The position numbers and the translations under genes are program-made. 48,708 nt of DNA from Acidimicrobiia bacterium (lineage in GTDB: Bacteria; Actinomycetota; Acidimicrobiia; IMCC26256; JAMXLJ01), in NCBI GenBank assembly GCA_035651955.1, contig DASRES010000023.1, forward strand, positions 1-48,708, written 5' to 3'. The notes beneath the pieces were generated by a model. The model had not been told where the DNA came from and did no database searches. It saw only the letters and a program-made list of their open reading frames with translations. Below are positions 46,420 through 48,708 of the stretch, in pieces. Each line of letters opens with the position of its first letter. Positions within the stretch are counted from its first letter, which is position 1.

Positions 46420-48708
46420 CTACGGATTCCAGCGGTCGTGCACGTAGTGTTCGATCTGGAGCTCGTCGTCGACGGCCTGCGTCCTGTTGTTCAGGCGCGC
46501 GAAGAACACCGGCTTGCCCTTCTCCGCGCCCGGCAGCTCGGCCGACACCGGATGGCCGCTCGGCTCGACGTGCACGCGACAGACGTCTTTCCCGTCCACC
46601 GTCTGGATCTGCGTCGTCACGTTCGCGGCTGCAGCCAGCCCGACCGCGTTCGCGACGAGCTGGGTCAGGTGGAGCTGGAAGAGGTCGCGGTCGTCCTTGC
46701 CGTCCTTGTGCAGCGTCGCGTAGTCGGGCTCGAGGCCGACGACCGTTCCCCCGCCCGTCGACGAGTCGTCGGCCACTCCGATGAGCAGCGTGCCGCCGAA
46801 CCTATCGTTGAGGAACGCGGCGATCGTCTTCAGCACCGCGCTTTCCATCACGCGGCTCTTCTTCTGCTCGCGCAGATCCCACCGCAGGGTCGACTTGTAC
46901 TCGAGGTGCTGGTCCTCGCCGCGCTCCAGCAGGTCGCCGAGTGGGCAGGTCTTCTGGAACCCGACCCGCGCCCGCTCGTACACTTCGGGGAGCATCCACG
47001 CACGCACGTCACCCGCGAACTGCGCGTCATCGAGCAAGCGGTACGTGAGCTCCTCGGCGCTGTACTGACGCTCCACGACGGCGTCGGTGAACGCGTCCGC
47101 GAACGGGATGCCGAAGTTCTCCTTCGTGTTCGCGGCGGCCTGCTGCTGGAGCTTCGGATTGCTCGACATGTCGGCGACGATCCCGTGCAGGTGCAACGCG
47201 TCGGCCTCGGTGAGGTCGAGCCCGTACGTCTCGTTGAACCGGCGGATCACGTCCGACAGCGGCTCCATGCCCGGCAGATACCGCGAGCCGGTGCCATCGC
47301 CGGTGAACGTGGTCAACGGCTTCGGCTCGTCACCGCCGAGCGAGATGTTCGCGGTGCCCGTCTTCGCAACGCGAAGGTGCGTGAGGTCGAGCTCGAGGTC
47401 GAGCGCGACCGCTTCCTCCCGTGGCAACCGCAGCCGGAGCATCCGGCAGTAGACGTAGCGCTTCTCCAGCGACGTGTCCGCGAGCGAGAGCACCTGCGCG
47501 AGGAACGCGTACAGGTTGACGAACCGCTCCAACGCCCGACGGAACTCGTGCTGATCGTCCTCGTCGAGCTCGGTGAAGCGTCCCCGGGCCGGATCGAGCT
47601 GCTCGTAGAGCTTCGCGTGCAGGGTGGCGTCGTTGCGCGTGCCGCCGAACCACAGCGCCGCGAACGCCTCGATCTCGTCGTCACGCAGCACACCGAAGAC
47701 GTCCAGCGCGGCGCGCGCGTCGAACAACGTGTTCGGATCCGTAGGCGTGGCGAGCGTGCACTCGTAGAACGGCGCGAACGCGCGCTCGATCTCGTCGGCC
47801 TCGTTCGCGAAGTCGAGGACGAACGTCGAGTTCTTCTCGGGATGGATGCGGTTAAGGCGTGACAGCGTCTGCACGGCGTTGACGCCCGACAGGCGCTTGT
47901 CGACGAACATCGTGTGCAGCAGTGGCTGGTCGAACCCGGTCTGGAACTTCTCGGCGACGACGAGCAGGTGGTGCCCGGGCAGGGCGAATCGCTCGGCCGT
48001 CTCCCGCTCGGGGAAGCGGTTCATCTTGGGCTCGGTGAACTCGGTGCCCGTCGACGGGTCCGTCACGGTTCCCGAGAAAGCGACGAGCGCCGAAACGTCG
48101 CCGATGCCCTGCTCGGCGAGGTTGCCGTCGATCGCGAGCTTCATGCGGACCGCGTGGAGTCGCGATCGGCACACGACCATCGCCTTCGCCTTCCCGCCGA
48201 TCTCGTGACGGGTGTGCGCCCGGTAGTGGTCGACGACGATCTTCGCCCGCTGCTTCATGTTGTCGGGATGCAGCGACACGAACGCGGCGATCTTGGCCGA
48301 CGCCTTGCGTGACTCGACCTCGGGATCGTCGGCGATCGCGTCCTGGAGCCGGAAATACGTGCTGTAGGTCGTGTAGTTGGCGAGGACGTCGAGGATGAAG
48401 CCCTCCTCGATCGCCTGGCGCATCGAGTAGAGGTGGAACGGCCGGTACGTGCCGTCCGGCCCGTCGCGCTCGCCGAAGAGCTCGAGCGTCTTGCCCTTCG
48501 GCGTCGCGGTGAACGCGAACATCGACAGGTTCGCGTGACGGCCACGCGCCCGGGCCGCCCGCTCGACGGTCGCAGCGACGACGTCCTGCGGGTCGGGCTC
48601 GGCGTCGTCGTTGTCGTCGTCGCCGTTCGCGGCCGGCTCGGTCGACGGGATCGCGCCGAGGACCGCCTTCATCTCCTTCGCGGCGTCACCGGTCTGCGAC
48701 GAATGGGC
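46420..48708 (-). CDS. hsdR: type I restriction HsdR subunit with AlbA_2 tail (partial)
   Basis: The visible 762 residues are the C-terminal part; the 5' end lies beyond the window. The first residues AHSSQTG are the tail of the DEAH helicase motif. FAFTATPKGKTLELFG is motif III, HLLVVAEKFQTGFDQPLLHTMFVDK is motif V, and VNAVQTLSRLNRIHP is motif VI. HsdR is the ATP-driven translocase and nuclease of type I restriction enzymes. The nuclease and Walker A lie outside. After the helical C-terminal region, about residues 597-760 read HLEYKSTLRW...KTIAAFLNDRFGGTLLIGV, a Schlafen/AlbA_2-type domain. It is not a pseudogene on this evidence: no internal stop is seen. HsdM/HsdS are not in view. Confidence 0.9.
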   Translation of the reverse strand, partial: AHSSQTGDAAKEMKAVLGAIPSTEPAANGDDDNDDAEPDPQDVVAATVERAARARGRHANLSMFAFTATPKGKTLELFGERDGPDGTYRPFHLYSMRQAIEEGFILDVLANYTTYSTYFRLQDAIADDPEVESRKASAKIAAFVSLHPDNMKQRAKIVVDHYRAHTRHEIGGKAKAMVVCRSRLHAVRMKLAIDGNLAEQGIGDVSALVAFSGTVTDPSTGTEFTEPKMNRFPERETAERFALPGHHLLVVAEKFQTGFDQPLLHTMFVDKRLSGVNAVQTLSRLNRIHPEKNSTFVLDFANEADEIERAFAPFYECTLATPTDPNTLFDARAALDVFGVLRDDEIEAFAALWFGGTRNDATLHAKLYEQLDPARGRFTELDEDDQHEFRRALERFVNLYAFLAQVLSLADTSLEKRYVYCRMLRLRLPREEAVALDLELDLTHLRVAKTGTANISLGGDEPKPLTTFTGDGTGSRYLPGMEPLSDVIRRFNETYGLDLTEADALHLHGIVADMSSNPKLQQQAAANTKENFGIPFADAFTDAVVERQYSAEELTYRLLDDAQFAGDVRAWMLPEVYERARVGFQKTCPLGDLLERGEDQHLEYKSTLRWDLREQKKSRVMESAVLKTIAAFLNDRFGGTLLIGVADDSSTGGGTVVGLEPDYATLHKDGKDDRDLFQLHLTQLVANAVGLAAAANVTTQIQTVDGKDVCRVHVEPSGHPVSAELPGAEKGKPVFFARLNNRTQAVDDELQIEHYVHDRWNP

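Noticed and set aside
46420-48708. HsdR considered as a truncated pseudogene
   Set aside because: The frame is open to the last base of the window and begins mid-motif (AHSSQTG), so the missing part is outside the window.

Overview
The window is chromosomal DNA from a very GC-rich actinobacterium. The features pointing there are heavy GTG/TTG start use, F420-type luciferase-like (LLM) oxidoreductases, a DUF222-HNH endonuclease behind a Gram-positive-type LexA box, a small TatA, and DUF5709-like and histone-like Lys/Arg-rich proteins. The mix of LLM enzymes, acyl-CoA enzymes, ACMSD-type amidohydrolases and fused Liv transporters suggests an Acidimicrobiia-like lineage, but that placement is inference. 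I see no rRNA, tRNA, CRISPR array or prophage. Genes are dense and no gap exceeds about 215 bases.

Layout. 1-9.99 kb: thiolase, type II NADH dehydrogenase, acyl-CoA synthetase, MaoC-like hot-dog protein, DUF429 protein, amidohydrolase, DUF2889 protein, LLM oxidoreductase and two SDRs. 9.99-11.05 kb: an AbiEi/DUF559-type gene bracketed by two 49-bp hairpin repeats. 11.06-17.1 kb: class II aldolase, an 88-aa small protein, aldehyde dehydrogenase, a second LLM oxidoreductase, then a SnoaL-like/NUDIX/degenerate ThDP-enzyme-like operon. 17.1-24.9 kb: alpha/beta hydrolase, amidohydrolase, methyltransferase with a probable CTG start, CaiC-like acyl-CoA ligase, GNAT, a lipoprotein peptidase, TatA and an SDR. 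25-33 kb: acidic protein, beta-lactamase-fold serine hydrolase, flavin-reductase-like protein, glutamate dehydrogenase, HdeD-like and other membrane proteins, a histone-H1-like repeat protein, pirin and enoyl-CoA hydratase. 33.1-42.5 kb: TetR regulator and a four-gene branched-chain-type ABC uptake operon with a LivH-LivM fusion, an MFS-LivF-LivG triple fusion and two tandem binding proteins. 42.5-48.7 kb: hexapeptide acyltransferase, third amidohydrolase, PH-like protein, LexA-controlled HNH protein, coiled-coil protein, and the 3' part of a type I restriction HsdR with a Schlafen/AlbA_2 tail, cut by the window edge.

How it may work together. Most genes look like parts of uptake and CoA-dependent breakdown of an organic acid, aromatic or terpenoid/sterol-like compound. 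The strongest sign that scattered genes form one programme is a 14-bp inverted repeat, TGACRSNNRYGTCA. It occurs eight times, each time in an intergenic region next to an acyl-CoA ligase, thiolase, SDR, aldehyde dehydrogenase or amidohydrolase start. The TetR gene at 33.1 kb has the same TGACACG half-sites in its own promoter and is the best in-window candidate regulator. I propose this as an undescribed catabolic regulon. The most unusual single protein is the 1014-aa MFS-LivF-LivG fusion inside the ABC operon.
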